From positions 15,385,962 to 15,449,961 of the forward strand of contig NC_067208.1 of NCBI RefSeq assembly GCF_026262505.1: DNA of 64,000 nucleotides. Direction: 5' to 3'. The translations under genes and the position numbers were made by a program. The DNA is from Trichomonas vaginalis G3. Taxonomy: Eukaryota; Parabasalia; Trichomonadida; Trichomonadidae. The notes beneath the pieces were generated by a model. It saw nothing but the letters and a program-made list of their open reading frames with translations. It did no database searches and had not been told where the DNA came from. Positions 1 to 10,800 of the stretch are shown piece after piece. Each line of letters opens with the position of its first letter. Positions within the stretch are counted from its first letter, which is position 1.

Positions 1-397
1 GGTGACACATGGTGACCTGGTGACACCTTCAGTTCTTCAAAAATAAGTCATTATTGCCTTCCTCCTGTGTTGTTGACACAATGTCATGTCGTCAACATGA
101 CAACCTGGTGACACCTTCAGTTCTTCAAAAATAAGTCATTATTGCCTTCCTCTCGTGTTGTTGTCAAAATGTCATGTTGTCACATTTTTTCAGAGAAGTT
201 AAAATGACCTGGTGACACATGGTGACCTGGTGACACCTTCAGTTCTTCAAAAATAAGTCATTATTGCCTTCCTCCTGTGTTGTTGACACAATGTCATGTC
301 GTCAACATGACAACCTGGTGACACCTTCAGTTCTTCAAAAATAAGTCATTATTGCCTTCCTCTTCGTGTTGTTGTCAAAATGTCATGTTGTCACAAA
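1..397. repeat. Nested tandem repeat at left edge of window
   Basis: A larger unit of about 210 bases is present nearly twice (starting at 1 and 211). Inside it, a subunit of about 88 bases starts at 15, 103, 225 and 313 with ACCTGGTGACACCTTCAG and runs through a TTGCCTTCCTC block to a GTTGT(C/G)A-rich end. GGTGACC and GTGACAC words recur. The array stops near 397 and ordinary AT-rich sequence follows. It lies beside the gene remnants of element A and was probably part of that element, but the window edge cuts it, so its full length and role cannot be judged. Confidence 0.85.
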
Positions 398-603
398 CTT
401 TAGAACAGCATAATTTAAATTTTTATTTTTATCATAAATGAATACCCCACAAGCTCAAAATTTACCACGAATCATAACAAGGGAGGAAATGATAAAAATG
501 AATGCGAGAACTTGCTAAAAATAACAACCACTTAAACTGAGAAAAATGCGGTTATGCAGTAATGATGGAAAGAGAGATGTTGTCGAAGAGGAATAAAAAA
601 TTA

Positions 604-863
604 AATTTGGATAGAGTTTAAAAATTCATCTTTATTAAATTCATCTCTTCCAACCAATTTATTTATTCTATTAAATTCTTTTATTTTTGCTTCACTCAGT
701 TTAATGATTGAACGGTAAGTTTCTAATTTTCGATTATTTCTTTATCGTTTTCAACCTCACCACATTGCGGCTTCTTTTTGTAATAACATATTTTTGATTT
801 AATTCTGTTTAGTTTCTTTTTATATTCATCGTCTGGACTCTTGACTGCTTTGTTGTCACTCAT
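604..863 (-). pseudogene. Small lysine-rich gene remnant of element A
   Basis: From an ATG at 861-863 the minus strand reads MSDNKAVKSPDDEYKKK and then a charged, probably coiled-coil stretch. The likely end is near 604. No family was recognised. It lies just downstream of the integrase remnant and shares its orientation. Sequence at about 31.45-31.54 kb next to the second copy of the terminal repeat is weakly similar (an ATGAGTGG start and a YRxII-type stretch). Treated as a fossil gene of the element. Confidence 0.45.
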
Positions 864-954
864 TTCTTTACGAAATAAAAAAATTAATATTATTTAAAAT
901 ATAATGGAGTAATAAAAAAATCGGAATTTCTATTAATTTATTGTCAACTTCAAC

Positions 955-1623
955 TAATGCATTGCCGTTAATATATCTAACAAATTCAGCTATTGTGTCA
1001 AATCTTCGTCTTTTTTTGTCATTGATTTATCAGTTTTTCCATAATCGAGATGAATCAAAACTTTATCCCCTTGTTTAAAATTCATGAACCCCGAATTAAT
1101 TTGTTCACGTTTAACATCATTCAACCTTTCCATTTGCTTTCTAATATATTCCATTCTTTTGAAATATCAATTTTTCATTTCCACTGGTTTCATGTTTATT
1201 GTTCTATGCCATGTATTATTGTAATAATATACTAACTGTTGTATGATGGAGTCATGATTTCCATCCCAGTATATCTGACCGTTAACCCCTAACGCATCTC
1301 TAAGAGTTCTCATTACCGCATCAACTATTTTTTATGAAACGTATATGGAGAGGATGAGAAGTAAAAATTAATTTGTGGGAAAATAATGAGTCATAGCTGC
1401 CTGAAATCCTTTATCACCATCACCCCTGATATTATCTACTCTTTCCTGATCTAGTAAGTATTGAATAGCTCTCTTGTTTCCTGTTCTGTTTTCCCTTTCA
1501 CCGGAATGCAATATAAATATCTAGTGTTAATGTTAATGGCAAATAAATAAGTAATATTTCCTTTTGAATATTCCAGATGATCAATTTCGTATGAATATGG
1601 ATATGGTGCAAAATGAAGGGCGA
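955..1623 (-). pseudogene. DDE (retroviral-type) integrase remnant, element A
   Basis: Minus-strand translation shows the landmarks of the Maverick/Polinton integrase core. An EIDHLEY segment is followed by YLFAININTRYLYCIPVKGK, matching the first-Asp strand pair of RVE integrases. Then comes an IRGDGDKGF segment matching the second-Asp region, and further on a YYYNNTWHRT segment matching the NxxxH region seen near the end of the core. The family inserts the element into chromosomal DNA by strand transfer. The remnant is broken and only its core is recognisable. The Pro-rich ORF immediately upstream may belong to the same protein, but this is uncertain. Confidence 0.7.
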
Positions 1624-2051
1624 CTAAATTTTTCCCTTTAACGGTTGAATTTTCGGGTCAATTGGTTTATTTAATATCTTGAAATCCTTTTTAAAATCTT
1701 TTTGCTTCTTAAATGTTTGAAATGGATATAATAAAGCGAATGATGAAGGATTAACTGAAGGAGGAGGAGGTACTACTGTTGGAGGTTTTGGTGTTGCAAG
1801 TGGTTTAATTTTATCTGCTTTGATTTTGGATTTCATTCCTTCCTTCATTATTCTGGATGTATTCTATTCATTTGTTTTAAATATGCTGTATATAAAGGTT
1901 TGATATACTTTCCCGCTTCGAGTTTATGTTGAAGGATGAATTCCAAAAGTTGATCTTCATTTAAAAGTCGGGCTGAATGTGGTTTAACTAATGAATCATA
2001 AATTAAAGCTTGTGCATCATTTATGAGCTGCTGAACCTGGGTGTTTTGCAC
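1624..2051 (-). pseudogene. Pro-rich and helical small reading frames between polymerase and integrase
   Basis: Two adjoining minus-strand frames are visible. The upstream one starts MQNTQVQQLINDAQALIYDS and looks helical. The downstream one holds a TPKPPTVVPPPPSVNP stretch followed by a lysine-rich part. No family was recognised. The position, directly upstream of the integrase core in the same orientation, allows them to be the N-terminal part of that protein or a separate structural protein. Treated as fossil parts of element A. Confidence 0.4.
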
Positions 2052-2084
2052 CTTTTGTTTTTGTTCCTTTGGTTTTTGTGGCTC

Positions 2085-2404
2085 AGGATTATATAATTAT
2101 ATAATTCATCAATATCTTCTTCTGTTAATACTTTATTTTTGAAATCTTTCAAACTGTTTAAGTTGTGATTTAGTTTTTCCCTTTGAATATTCATTATTTT
2201 TAATTTTGTCTTTAATTTCAGAAATTATTTTATATATTGATATTTCAAAATTTCATTTTTATAATATGGATAATAATATTCCATATCATCACCCGTTATA
2301 TGTTATTTATATTTTTGGAGATATGCTTTTAATTCATAATAATTAAGAAAATTTTGATTAAATACTAAATCATCAATTAAATTTTTTAAATCTACGCTAT
2401 TCAT
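2085..2404 (-). pseudogene. Small unknown gene remnant of element A
   Basis: From an ATG at 2402-2404 the minus strand reads MNSVDLKNLIDDLVFNQ, and further on shows a lysine- and tyrosine-rich stretch ending in an EEDIDELYNY-like acidic tail. It lies between the polymerase C-terminus and the Pro-rich frames and has the same orientation. No family was recognised; broken. Confidence 0.35.
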
Positions 2405-2427
2405 TTATATAAAATAAAATAAGTGTT

Positions 2428-5400
2428 TTAAATAAATGGCATACAACATCCATTTTCACAACATACAGCCTTAGTGTGTGCTCCTGTTAATGCAGTCTTA
2501 CCAATTGTTAAGCGAGTCATTGACCCATTTTTAAGTTGTAAATTAATATTAAGACCATCAAATATCACTTTATCATTTATTATATCCAAATAATTTTTAG
2601 GTGTTAATTGCTTATTTTGTCGTAAACTAACACCTTTCATTTTTTGTGCAATCTTTGAAGGAGTCTTCACCAATCATTCCGTTGAATGATGTATAACACT
2701 TAGGACATAAAGCAACCATGTTATCACCTTGTTTCTCAATTGCTAAACCCAATAACTTCTTCTCATGTGCTTTTTCTTCAGCTTTATTCTTTAATTTAGG
2801 TTTAAATTTCTCATCAAAAACAGAAGAAATCAAATGGTGCGAATTTGAAAATGTTTTTATCATAAAATTGTTTATCAGTAACAATTGCTTGAAATGCTTG
2901 AGTGTTAGGAAGACTTGGATCGCCAGCGATTGCCCCAATAAGATGAATCAGTATCACCTTCAATGAAATGAAAACGATTAAGATTCATGCATTTATACAT
3001 AAAATCATAAATGAAAACTAAATACCAGTATTTAGCATTATCTAAAGTGAAGAATGCCTCTTGTAAACATGTTTCACATCTATAAAATCTATCTTTAAGC
3101 ATCAGTTGATATGTATCCTCACACTATTTCTCTTATGTTTTTAAAACTTATTTTGACATACATGCAACGCGTGACTTCTGTGCATTCATTATTTTAGTCT
3201 TTGCGTAATTTTGTGTATTCATTGCATCGTAACCATATGATCCATTAAGCGAAATCTTGCAAAATAAACTTTTTCCTTTATTTCCTTCTAATTCAGCCTT
3301 TTGTCTTTCGTTCATAAATTTGTCGCAAATTCATTAAAACAAGTGTTTTCGTAAATGTTAAAATTGATTGAATTGTCATCAATGATAAAATGAAATCTGT
3401 CGATTAGATACCATAGATAATAAGAAGAAAATGGTTGATATTGGTTGTGTGGATGCTAACTGAGTTAATTTTCTCTGTTTCTGGTCAACCGGTAGATTGT
3501 TTGATTTCATGTAATTATACATAAAACCACCAATTGTTTTTTCATCTGTGATAATATCTAAGTTTCTTATTATCGGTAAAAAGTTTATGTAATCATTAAT
3601 GTATTTTTCATCAATGTGACCCTTTACTTCAGCCACGAATAAAGTATTTTTCTTTCTAATAATTCCCAGTGCTTTTGCTTTCTTTGTTGCTGTATCACAA
3701 ATGATAAACTCATTCAATCTTCCCGGCATATACATTCTATGATCGGTGTATTGAATGAAATCATGAGGATTTGATGAAAATGATGAAGGATATAATGAAT
3801 TGAAATCAACACCAACGAAATGAGTCATGATGTTGGTGTGTCCTCATTTGATACTGTTTTAGTTTCTGGATTATATGAAAGTTTATTAATGTGGTGATTC
3901 CTTTAAGATTACTCTATGTTGAACATTTGATAGACCACCAGTAATTCCATTACGGAGGATGTGATACGCTTCCACTGAATCTAAAATCATTGGTAAATTA
4001 TTTTTTAATGCGTAATTTCTTAAATTAATTCTTAAACGTTGAACTTCTTCATCTTTATTTGATTTCACGACATTGCAATAACAACACATTAACTGACAAT
4101 TTTCTTTAGTATGTGGTTTTTCATTATCGATTCTATCCAATGTTGGTTTATTTGCATATGTGAAAGCTTTACCACACATTTTGCATTTAGATGAAAGGAT
4201 TAAATCGTGAAAATATTGATAGTCATCCATTGAAACATTGTTTTTGGTATCTCTTTTCGCCTTTTCATCTTGTTTCTTATATGATTCAATTTTATATTTC
4301 CAATACTTTTTCGTTAATTCAAAACTTGATTCCATCTTCTTCTGGATATGTTTCGTTAGGATTAAAGTCTTTATATGCTAAAGCGTAACGAATCATTGAT
4401 GCATTAGATGATAATGAAAGATTATGGAGCATGTCAATTTTATAAACAAATGTTTCTTCAATAATTTTATCAATTGGGTCAATCATAATTTCAACGTCTT
4501 TATTGCAATAATGAATAAAATATTCTAATCTATTCTCAAAATTTTTAGCATCATTGAGATATATTTGATAATCTGAATCGGATATTGTTTCTTGTGTTAA
4601 TGCTGAATAAAATGAATCTTGAGTGAATGGTTCCTTTTTATATAATTCTTCTTCGTAATTCTCCCATGTGATGAATTGATATGGGAAGAATGATTTAACA
4701 CGTGTTTTATTGTTTCCGAAATCTTGAGTAAATTGGTCTAATGTTCCACCCGCTATATAATTTCTGATGTCAATAAATCTCAATTCATATGGACAGTTTG
4801 TTTTCTTTACTATGACTTGCTTAAATTGAGAAGAAGAACCCAGCATTGATTTTATCTTCCATTTTGCAGTATTTAAATCACGAAGAATTAAATTTAAATC
4901 AAACTTTCCCGAATTAAAACCTATGATATTCACTTTATTAAATTCTTCATCTAAAAGCTCTTTCATTGCTTCCTTCTGTTTTTCATTTAATGTATGGGAC
5001 AAAGTCCCCGCCGTTTGGTCCGTTTGCGGCTTCATTAATTCTTCATATTGACTTATATTTGATTTAGCAACTAATGAACAGGTTGAAAATAAAAATTCAA
5101 TCCAATCAGAGATGAACGAATCACTCGAAGTTAAGCAAAAATTCCTTGTATATGTTTTATCGTTTAATTTAACCGTTGATGATACCATAAATGGTTTTAA
5201 GTAAGCGTTCAAAGTTGCACACTCAGAAAGTAGAAGTTCTTCTTTAGTCTCTAATGTTTCGAAGTCAAAAGTAATATAATATCTTGTCGGTTGATAATAT
5301 TCCTGCAAATTATGTGCTAATAACCATTGATATATCTTCTGTTTCGTAATATGTGGTGCATATGGTTGTTGTGTGTTTTGCAATTGAACGTCTTGAATTA

Positions 5401-5899
5401 ATCTACCATTATTTTCTTTACATTTCTCACAATGTTTTAAAAATCTTCTTTGGTTTTTCCTTTCTGGGTCATCACGGATAGAATAAACTTCTTCTTTACA
5501 ATATGGACAAACTCTATAGCCTGTGAGTGCTTCAACGTTTGTTATTCTGTCAGCGTGAAGTTTTCCACATGGACTCTGTGTTAATAAAATATTTACTGTT
5601 TCAAATTCTGGATCTATCATTATTGATTCCACTAATGGAAAGTCTACCTTGTTAATGTCTACGTCTTCTGGTTGAGGGTCACAATAATAGAAATCAATAT
5701 TAACGTTTAACATTCTTGCTAACCTCTCACTTTCTGATGAAATGTCAAATCCTTCATATGAATCTATGGCTTCATTTAAATAACTTCTACGAGTTTTAGG
5801 ATTAACACCATCAGGAATGTTATAGAAGCGTTTAAATAACCTTCTACCTTCTGCTCTAATTTGATTATCATTCATTTTAGCTGTTCCATTTTTGTTCAT
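2428..5899 (-). pseudogene. Protein-primed-type family B DNA polymerase remnant, element A
   Basis: The N-terminal part holds a Cys/His cluster (VCPYCKEEV...HCEKC, about residues 130-165). It also holds the three exonuclease signatures: FDFETLE (Exo I), IGFNSGKFDLNLI (Exo II) and YCNKDVEIM (Exo III). The polymerase part shows VDFNSLYPSSF (motif A), a GDTDS signature (motif C) near 2970-2990, and a C-terminal stretch with KGVSL, TKAVCCENGCCMPFI. This is the replicative polymerase of Mavericks/Polintons, in the group that usually primes from a terminal protein. An HNH domain sits between the exonuclease and palm parts and is listed separately. The gene is broken by several interruptions. It is preceded by the 378-aa ORF on the same strand, with a 70-base gap. 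Confidence 0.85.
3886..4335 (-). pseudogene. HNH-type nuclease domain embedded in the polymerase region
   Basis: A 149-aa frame contains CKMCGKAF, then LDRIDNEKPHTKENCQLM, then CCYCNVVKSNK. The CxxC, DxID, HxxxNC and CxxCNxxK pattern is that of zinc-bound HNH/endonuclease VII-like nucleases. The same frame ends with an RNGITGG-containing segment that resembles the strand just before motif A of family B polymerases, so the nuclease module lies inside polymerase coding sequence rather than beside it. Possible origins are a homing-type invasion or an ancestral fused domain; I saw no clear intein splice-junction residues. It is part of the element A fossil. Confidence 0.65.
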
Positions 5900-5970
5900 T
5901 TATGTAAGAATAAAAATTAAAAAATAAAAATAAAGTTTATTTTTTTAAAGTCCAGACAGAGAGTCCAGGG

Positions 5971-7107
5971 CTAAAGTCCATAAAATGAATTAAGAACACA
6001 TAAATTTTTATCATCTGCAACGTGACGAATACATTTTAATTTACTCAAGAATGTGTACCCTGATACATTAAATCTAATTCCTGTCTTATTTAATTTCACA
6101 ACTTTGAAAAGGAATGTATGAATAGCTATGAAATGATGACGAGATGATTTATGTGTTGCTTCCATTTTTTCTGAAATAAATGAATAAATATAATGTTTAT
6201 AAGTTTTCATATCTTTTATGTTCTTAATAACGAATGGAATAGATCTTTCCACTTCGTCCTCCTTCGGAGCTGTTCTTTCATATGAAACATCAACGGTATC
6301 TTCAACAATGAAACCACAATCACATAAAATTTTATATGTACCAATTGTTTCTTTTGATATTTTATCTAACAAATCAAAAACTTTATCAACACCTGTACAT
6401 TTATTTAAATAATAATTTGTGTAAATATCATGGTCTTCTTTCTTAATCGTATTTGTTGCATATGTTACATTTTTCAGTGCTTTTTTGAATTTTTCAGAAT
6501 CAAGAGGAAGTGAAAGTAATATACATGGATAATCTCCATCGTCAATAAATTGTAACTTATGTTTATGAATAAATTTTGTGCCTTCTTCTGAAAGTGTTTC
6601 GTCAATATCACCATCTAATAAATTTTTAGTAGATTCCAAAAAGTAATTTTTATATCTTTCCTCATGTGATTTTTGAACTTCTGATTCTGAAGCTGGGATA
6701 TTCATTAAACCCTCTACTTCATTCTCAGCATTTCTCAATTCCCTAATTTTTTCATCTATTTCATTTCTTAATTGTTCCAATTTCTCAATCTCATCGTTAT
6801 AATATTCATCTTGTTTAATTTTTTCTTCAAAATATTCAGGAGGTGTTTCAAGGCTCTCTGAGCCCAGGTCCTCTGGACCATAAAGAGGAATATTCTCCTG
6901 TTTTTCAACTTTTTTGGGATATAAATATCTCATTATAGCCTTTTTAGTAATTGGCCCGTTATATTTAAATTCATTCAACAATCTGGAAAACTCTTTCACA
7001 TTCTGCATATATGTTGGATAAGAACCATCTCCAAAATTTTCTAAAATATTTTCTAATTCTGAATTAGTGAACTTTAAAGATTTCAATGAATTAGTTGTTA
7101 TACTCAT
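5971..7107 (-). CDS. Unknown 378-aa protein of element A
   Basis: A whole minus-strand ORF starting MSITTNSLKSLKFTNSE. The first third is acidic and ends in a strongly predicted coiled coil (about residues 90-130, EYFEEKIKQDEYYNDEIEKLEQL). The rest is mixed and contains a few cysteines (CDCGF at about 265). No enzyme motif was recognised. It lies immediately upstream of the polymerase remnant in the same orientation, where some Polintons carry terminal-protein or accessory genes, but nothing in the sequence proves that role. The 3' end has a repeated AAAGTCCAG/GAGTCCAGG word; a similar AGTCCAAG-rich stretch occurs at 30.99-31.06 kb in the eroded relative. Confidence 0.65.
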   Translation of the reverse strand: MSITTNSLKSLKFTNSELENILENFGDGSYPTYMQNVKEFSRLLNEFKYNGPITKKAIMRYLYPKKVEKQENIPLYGPEDLGSESLETPPEYFEEKIKQDEYYNDEIEKLEQLRNEIDEKIRELRNAENEVEGLMNIPASESEVQKSHEERYKNYFLESTKNLLDGDIDETLSEEGTKFIHKHKLQFIDDGDYPCILLSLPLDSEKFKKALKNVTYATNTIKKEDHDIYTNYYLNKCTGVDKVFDLLDKISKETIGTYKILCDCGFIVEDTVDVSYERTAPKEDEVERSIPFVIKNIKDMKTYKHYIYSFISEKMEATHKSSRHHFIAIHTFLFKVVKLNKTGIRFNVSGYTFLSKLKCIRHVADDKNLCVLNSFYGL

Positions 7108-7176
7108 TTATTATAAAATAAAAGATGAAAAATTTTCTATTTGTCATCTTTATATAAAGATAAAAAATATTTTTGA

Positions 7177-7512
7177 TTAATAAGGAATTAATTTCATTTT
7201 ATGTCTTATAATGTGCGCATATGTATTTAAAAGGCATTCATTGAATTGCTTTTCAATCTCTTTCTTTTTTTCATCTTCGAATATTATATCATTTTCATGT
7301 TCGAAGCTTGTAAGTTTGTTATCTTCAAATATTATATTAGTTTCATATATCAAATTATGATATCGGTCATATTCTTTTAAGTGATAAATAAATACAAAAT
7401 TTACGGTTCCTTTAATTTTAAATTCAAAATTAATTTTACAACAGCTTTGTGGATCAATTAGTAAATCAATCAAATAATGTTCAAAATCAGATATTATTCT
7501 TTTTCCATACAT
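7177..7512 (-). CDS. Unknown 111-aa protein, outermost gene of element A
   Basis: A whole minus-strand ORF starting MYGKRIISDFEHYLIDLL. It is mixed alpha/beta in character with two similar IIFEDNKL / IIFEDEKK segments (about residues 60-85). No family was recognised. It is the first gene inward from the terminal repeat, whose inner edge lies about 20 bases upstream of the ATG, so its promoter must lie in or at the terminal repeat. Confidence 0.55.
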   Translation of the reverse strand: MYGKRIISDFEHYLIDLLIDPQSCCKINFEFKIKGTVNFVFIYHLKEYDRYHNLIYETNIIFEDNKLTSFEHENDIIFEDEKKKEIEKQFNECLLNTYAHIIRHKMKLIPY

Positions 7513-7531
7513 TTTATATTAAATAAAAAAT

Positions 7532-7731
7532 TGACACCATATTTGGAATCTATGCAAAAATATATTCTTTTTATTAATGGTAATATAGGAATTGTAGGAA
7601 TAAAAATTTTTTATAAATTATTCATAAATTTTTAAAATCTGCTATTCAGAAGTATGTTCAAAAATCATTCAATTATGTGAGAATTCTTACGATTACAAAA
7701 AAAGTCACACAACCCGTCCTCATATACTACT
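7532..7731. repeat. Terminal repeat of element A
   Basis: About 200 bases, beginning near ATTGACACCATATTTGG and ending ...CCTCATATACTACT, are repeated in the same orientation at 31672-31869 with only a few small differences. Similarity stops sharply at TATACTACT in both places (TTTTG follows here, AACAAA there). That marks this as the outer boundary of two related elements. Read inward the end begins AGTAGTATA. Confidence 0.8.
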
Positions 7732-7869
7732 TTTGTTTCTCATATGTTACGTTGAAAAATCACTGATATATTAAATAGGCAACTGATTTATAATATGAAA
7801 CAATCAACAAATTATATGATTTCTATCAGTTTTATGGAGTTGATAATTTTTAAACGTGCATTGAAAATA

Positions 7870-7886
7870 AAAAAAATCAAATAAAA
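7870..7886 (+). promoter_or_regulatory. Possible initiator-like site before the TOG gene
   Basis: An A-rich leader contains TCA at 7877-7879, eight bases before the ATG. Trichomonad genes typically have very short 5' leaders and an Inr with the core TCAYW; this site has the TCA but not the following pyrimidine, so the match is partial. The element A terminus ends only 155 bases upstream of the ATG. Confidence 0.25.
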
Positions 7887-10800
7887 ATGGCCGAAAAGTC
7901 TTCAGATTGGAAAATTCGCATGGAAAAGTATGTAAATATACTTGCCTCATTACAAGATGAAAATTCACCAGACTTATATAACATAGAACAAAACGTAATT
8001 CAATATGTTTCAGATGTTAATCCAAATTCTCAGCTTGTAGGCCTCCAAATTTGCGAGCAACTGCTAAACATGCAGAGACAGCTTAATTATCAGCAGTTAA
8101 CAAAGGCATTGCTTGATAAATCATTCACAGGTCGACCTCAAAACGCTCAGAAAGCAACAGAAATCATTAAAATATGCTACAACAACTCCTCAGAACCAGT
8201 TATGCAAACGTTATTAGAAGAATTATCATCAAAATCTCCAAAAATTGTTTCTGCTGTAATGTCTATTTTCTCAGATTTAGCGCCAATACTACCAGAAAGT
8301 TCTAGACAACAAGTCATGTCAGCGATTTTTCCACTTTTACAAAATCGTTTGCCAAATACTCGTAAAGAAGCAAATGATTTACATACAAAGCTTGGTATGC
8401 CTTATGCAGCACAACCACAGCCTGTACAACAGCAACAAACAAGGGAAAATCTTCCTCCAGCATCAGTTCAGCCTCCTCGACCACAACTTACTACAATTGC
8501 AAAAAGTACTCCAAAAACTCGCGAATTACCACAAGAAGCACCCCAACCAACACCAACGCCGGTTATTCCATCATCAAGTACACCGAAATCATTGCAAGAA
8601 CCAAGAAAAAGCCTCAGAAAGAAATCAGCAATTTTTGGATCTGCTGCAGGATCATGGAATTCATTTGTTTCAGAGGAGAACAAGAAGAATCTCATGAGTC
8701 ATAAACCAATGGACGTTACCGCAGGCTTAGATGGCCTCATGAAACAGTTTAATGATGATCAAACTGCAGGAAATGCCTGCGCGTATGGTTTATTCTCAAG
8801 TTTTGTTAGTAGAACATTCGCTCCTAAGGTAATGAACCAGTTAACATCATCAATTCTTACTTATCTTAAAACAGATCCAAGTTCAATTTCAGAAGATACA
8901 TATACAGCTGGTGTGAACTTCTTTATTGATAAAATTACAGAAAAGAGAATGGAAAAGGACATTTTCGAGATAGGAGATATAATTTTGGCCAATATTTCGG
9001 CAAATTCATTTTTCCAACAATTATATCCTTCAATGGGAGCCAAAAATCCAGCACTATTGACAAGAACGAGTAACTACATAACACATGTTCTAAGAACTTA
9101 TGGCCAAAACACTGGTTTAGACTCAAATGAAATTGCAGAACAAGTTAAACCTTTGACAGGAAACCCAGATCCAAATGTCCGTAAGGCAGCAAATGAAGTT
9201 GTTGCTACATTGGCCCAAGTTTACGGCCAATCTATTTTAGATGGCTTCTCAATGTTAAAGAAAGCACAAATGGATGATATTATGAAGATGATTTCTACAA
9301 ACCCACTTCCTAATCCTGCTCCTCTTGCAGTAGAAGCTCCTCAACAAGTACAAATCAGCGTTCCACCAAAAATTTCAAATATTCCTCCACAAAATCAAGC
9401 TCCTTCTTCATTAACACCTTCACAACAAGCACCAATGTCGCATAGACAGTCTATTTCCAACTCATCTGCTAAAGGAGAACCAGTAAAATTACCAAAAAGA
9501 AATTCATTAAAACCAAAACCGAAACAAGACTTCCAACTCGACTTCACACCAGTTGAAGAAGATTATAGACCACCTCCAAAGTCACAGCCACCAGAAAGAA
9601 AGCCAATTGAAGAAGGAAATTTCCCACAAAAATTAATTGACAATTTATCACAAAGTAGAACATCAAATGATGCTAAGAAAGCTATAGAAGAACTTGACAA
9701 CCAATGTGGTAAACTATTATCAACAAAAGGCGAGAGATCTCTCAAATACAAAGATGTATCTGAAGTTTTAAAGGTTTTAGGACCATGGTTAAGCGACCAA
9801 AATGTAAATATCCTCTTTTCTATTTGTAAACTCATGGAAAGAGTCATTCTTTTGCTTGGAAGAAACATTAAATCAGCTCCTGTTTCATTATTATCACTTT
9901 TATTCAATACATTGAACTTTCCAAACCAAAGACTCAAAGGAGCTGCCATGGATATGCTAAACAAACTCTCAGAGGTTGATGACAGATTTGTAAATGAAAT
10001 CTTTGCCACAGCTTTCAGAGATTTGACTGACGAAGGCAAGTCAACAGCTCTCACATTCATTATGACTGTTAATTTCACACCAGATGTCCAGTCATTGGCT
10101 CAACTTGTTGCAGATTTGATAACCGACCAATTTGAACCAGAAAATGCTGAACCATTCATTGAAAAATTCCTCGAAAATGGAGGAAAAGAAGAACTGAAAG
10201 ACCTTGCAAAGAAGATGGTTCCTGCCAAGAGATCATTGATCATGCGCGCGATACATGAAGAAGACTCTGTTTCCATATTTGTTGACCAAGATTCAACAAG
10301 AAGTATAAGAAAATCTTCAAATTTCGACAGAATTTTGGCCATTAAAATATTAAATGGAGAAAATTCAGCTGAAACAGCAATTGAGTTACAATGGAGATCT
10401 ATATTTAATTTAAGATTAATCCATCAATCACCGGATACCTTCAAAGTAGAATCAGCTGCTGTAATTGCTCAGATAAAGAAAGGAACTCCTGACTTTTCTT
10501 CTTATTTGGATTTGATTTTAATTTGGACTTTGATTAATAGGAAACTTCAAATAGATTTCGTTTCTCAACTGTATGATATCATGGAATCAGAGAGTATCTC
10601 ATTAGATAACAATTCATTATCAATTGCTTTACCTTTGGCATTGAGTTTATCTCAAGATTTCATTCAAAGAACTCAAAAACTTTCACAAGAAAATTCTTAT
10701 TTCGTTGAAAATTTGAAATTAATTTGTGAAAATTCAACGAATATTGACATTCTTGTTGAATTATTTACTTTCTTAAAGACACTAGCATTATCTCCAGAAG

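Larger units (their letters stand above)
1..7731 (-). mobile_element. Element A: Maverick/Polinton, right-hand part
   Basis: All recognisable genes run on the minus strand: from the terminal repeat at 7532-7731 leftward come a 111-aa ORF, a 378-aa ORF, a family B DNA polymerase remnant, small Pro-rich pieces and a DDE integrase remnant. Polymerase B plus retroviral-type integrase is the hallmark of Mavericks/Polintons. The outer end, read inward, begins AGTAGTATATGAGG, fitting the 5'-AG terminus usual in this family. The left end is not in the window. The element is broken (polymerase and integrase together carry roughly half a dozen or more breaks), while two unknown ORFs remain whole. The terminal repeat is almost identical to one at 31.7 kb, so this copy is of moderate age, far less eroded than that relative. 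Confidence 0.85.

Noticed and set aside
9563-10342. Minus-strand frames inside the TOG gene
   Set aside because: They are antisense shadows of the 1265-codon gene, with no independent features.
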